Shown here one piece after another: positions 62,441 through 64,000 of a stretch of DNA of 64,000 bases. Numbering within the stretch: the first letter of the stretch is position 1; each line of letters begins with the position of its first letter. The notes below the pieces were generated by a model. The model searched no databases and had not been told where the DNA came from. It saw nothing but the letters and a program-made list of their open reading frames with translations. The translations under genes were made by a program, and so were the position numbers. Source of the DNA: Terriglobia bacterium (lineage in GTDB: Bacteria > Acidobacteriota > Terriglobia > Versatilivoradales > Versatilivoraceae); contig OX638355.1 of NCBI GenBank assembly GCA_951813285.1, forward strand, positions 4,111,136 to 4,175,135. Reading direction: 5' to 3'.

Positions 62441-64000
62441 CTACTTCAGCCTCCGGACCTCCGGCTTTCCCTGGACCGGAAACACTTCCAGAAAGCTCTG
62501 TACCCGCTTGTCCTCGAGAATCCGCTTCGACTCCCGTCTTTCAGAGCCAACCTCCGGCGGTCGTGGAGCTTCCGCCGCGGGTGGAGTTTCCTCCGGCGGT
62601 GGAGGTTCCGGAGGGGGAGCATCTTCCGGCGGAGCCTGCTGCTCCTCCACCAACAGCGACACCCGCAACCGGCGTCCTTCCAACTTATCGCTCGCCTTCG
62701 CGATCATCTCCCGGTCCTCACGGTCTTGCAGCATTCCGCACGAACCGCGCTGAGCGGCTGCAAACCGGACTCTGAGCTCGTCTCCCGCGACAGTCGCATC
62801 CAAAGCGTTCCCCAGCAGGGATGCCACTCTCAGGGATTCGTCGGATACGGCCTCACGGATACGATCCAGGAGGCTGGTCGCCGCGGTCGGAGCAGGCGGG
62901 CCGGAGTCCTGGAAGACGGCAGGGGGACGGGAGGCGTCGGACCGCTGGGGGGCGGCCGCGGTCCGGGGTTGGGGGCTTCCGGGCAGGCTATCTCCGGAAA
63001 ACGCCGCCAGCAACTCCTCCAGGGCCGCCAGGCGCTTGGCCTGAACCATGCGGATCAGCCCTATCTCCAGATGCAGCCTGGGGTGAGCCGATCCACGCAA
63101 CTCTCCATCGGTCGCCACCAGAATCTGGAAAAACCGGGTGAGGTCCTCCTCCGAGAGTTGGGCGCCGGCGGCCTGCAAGCGCGTCAAGTCTTCGGCCGGA
63201 GCGGCAACCAGGTGCGAATCCTTGCCCGCGATCTTGACCATCAGCAGGTTGCGAAAATGGCCCATCAACTCGCGAACCAACTGCTGAGGGTTCCTGCCGC
63301 TGGTCAGGACCTGATCCACCAGGGCCAGGATCCGCCTGGAGTCGCGGGCGATGACGGCATCGGCAACCTCCTCCAGCAACTGCTGCGGGACCACACCCAA
63401 CAAGTCGCGCACCTGCTCCTCCTTCACCTCCTGGCCGCAAAGCGAAATCGCCTGGTCCAGCAGAGACTCCCCGTCGCGCAGGCTCCCCTCGGAGGCGCGC
63501 GCGATGGCGCTCAGGGCCCGTTCTCCAATGAGAATCTTCTCTTCGCCCGCGATCAACTCCAGTCGCTCGAGAATCTCCCGGAAGCTGATGGCGCGGAAGT
63601 TGAAGTGCTGGCAACGGGAAAGGATGGTCCCGGGCACCTTGTGCAACTCGGTCGTAGCCAGGATGAAGACCACGTGCGGAGGAGGCTCTTCCAGGGTTTT
63701 CAGCAGCGCGTTGAAAGCCTCGGTGGTCAGCATATGAACTTCATCGATGATAAACACCTTGTAGCGGTCCCGCGCCGCCCGGTATCTGACGCTCTCCCGC
63801 AATTCCCGAATCTCGTCAATGCCGCGGTTGGAGGCCGCGTCGATCTCCAGCACATCGATGGATTGGCCCGAGGTTACTTCCCTGCAGGAGGGACAGTCAT
63901 TACAGGGATCGACGGTGGGGCCCTGCCGGCAGTTCAGCGCCTTGGCCAGGATCCGGGCCGTGGTGGTCTTCCCCACTCCCCGCACGCCGGCAAACAGATA
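62441..64000 (-). CDS. dnaX: DNA polymerase III subunit gamma/tau (N-terminus cut by window edge)
   Basis: At least 519 residues are visible, and the frame runs off the right edge. The P-loop GVRGVGKTTTARIL stands near the edge. A four-cysteine zinc module (CRQGPTVDPCNDCPSC) follows, then Walker B IDEVHMLT, the sensor ATTELHKVPGTILSRCQHF, and the gamma/tau domain III. A Pro-rich linker of the tau-type C-terminus follows (~from residue 340). The clamp loader assembles DnaN on primed DNA. Only ~25-40 residues of the N-terminus should be missing. I see no obvious A-run that would cause programmed frameshifting to gamma. Confidence 0.95.
   Translation of the reverse strand, partial: YLFAGVRGVGKTTTARILAKALNCRQGPTVDPCNDCPSCREVTSGQSIDVLEIDAASNRGIDEIRELRESVRYRAARDRYKVFIIDEVHMLTTEAFNALLKTLEEPPPHVVFILATTELHKVPGTILSRCQHFNFRAISFREILERLELIAGEEKILIGERALSAIARASEGSLRDGESLLDQAISLCGQEVKEEQVRDLLGVVPQQLLEEVADAVIARDSRRILALVDQVLTSGRNPQQLVRELMGHFRNLLMVKIAGKDSHLVAAPAEDLTRLQAAGAQLSEEDLTRFFQILVATDGELRGSAHPRLHLEIGLIRMVQAKRLAALEELLAAFSGDSLPGSPQPRTAAAPQRSDASRPPAVFQDSGPPAPTAATSLLDRIREAVSDESLRVASLLGNALDATVAGDELRVRFAAAQRGSCGMLQDREDREMIAKASDKLEGRRLRVSLLVEEQQAPPEDAPPPEPPPPEETPPAAEAPRPPEVGSERRESKRILEDKRVQSFLEVFPVQGKPEVRRLK

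Overview
The window is high-GC bacterial chromosome with densely packed genes. I think it comes from an Acidobacteriota (moderate confidence, by inference). The reasons are a very large TonB-dependent receptor with an N-terminal carboxypeptidase-regulatory-like domain, several LolA-fold exported proteins, a SAM-I riboswitch in front of a thrC-type gene, an M3/M16 peptidase set, and intergenic space filled with short dispersed palindromic repeats. There is no rRNA, tRNA, CRISPR array or prophage that I could see. Both ends of the window cut a gene: a receiver-like protein on the left and dnaX on the right.

Layout. 1-4.1 kb: Hfq-like protein, sugar-isomerase-like TIM barrel, asnS, ddl. 4.1-9.7 kb: a MITE-like element, a small exported protein, a VTT/DedA membrane protein, and a Lol/Mac-like set (lipoprotein, FtsX-type permease, LolD-type ATPase, LolA). 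9.7-19.8 kb: acnA, an exported LolA-like protein, an SLC13-type anion transporter with RCK_C domains, an exported nucleoside hydrolase, and the TonB receptor. 20.0-28.1 kb: a consensus promoter and SAM-I riboswitch with terminator drive thrC, a ThiF/MoeB-type E1, a cysteine desulfurase and asd. A CysO-like sulfur carrier ending in Gly-Gly follows, but a lower-GC island lies between it and asd. That island encodes an AAA ATPase, a probable PD-(D/E)XK protein and an internally duplicated protein. 28.2-37.5 kb: mazG, a GAF-GGDEF protein, two secreted family-10-glycosidase-like proteins, an orphan peptide-binding protein and an M3 peptidase. 37.7-39.6 kb: an unknown protein next to a higBA toxin-antitoxin pair with a perfect palindromic operator. 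39.9-47.1 kb: rpiB, a pgi of the Tal-Pgi type, 1.9 kb of repeats, a zinc-ribbon membrane protein and a flavin reductase/polyferredoxin fusion. 47.1-55.1 kb: a histidine-phosphatase remnant, nfo, bioD, bioF, an M16 protease, mltG and ruvX. 55.1-64 kb: repeats, a translationally coupled glycan cluster (two methyltransferases, two glycosyltransferases), a DUF3108 protein, a short-chain reductase, recR, ebfC and dnaX.

The part I find most interesting is 20.0-28.1 kb. A methionine-type sensor controls a PLP enzyme that works on phosphohomoserine, together with everything needed to load sulfur onto a small carrier protein. This suggests a protein-thiocarboxylate route to homocysteine. The AAA ATPase/nuclease-like pair inserted into this set looks like an uncharacterised defence module. 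The second theme is at least three families of short intergenic repeats. Two have perfect 20-bp terminal inverted repeats, and several copies sit exactly on stop codons.
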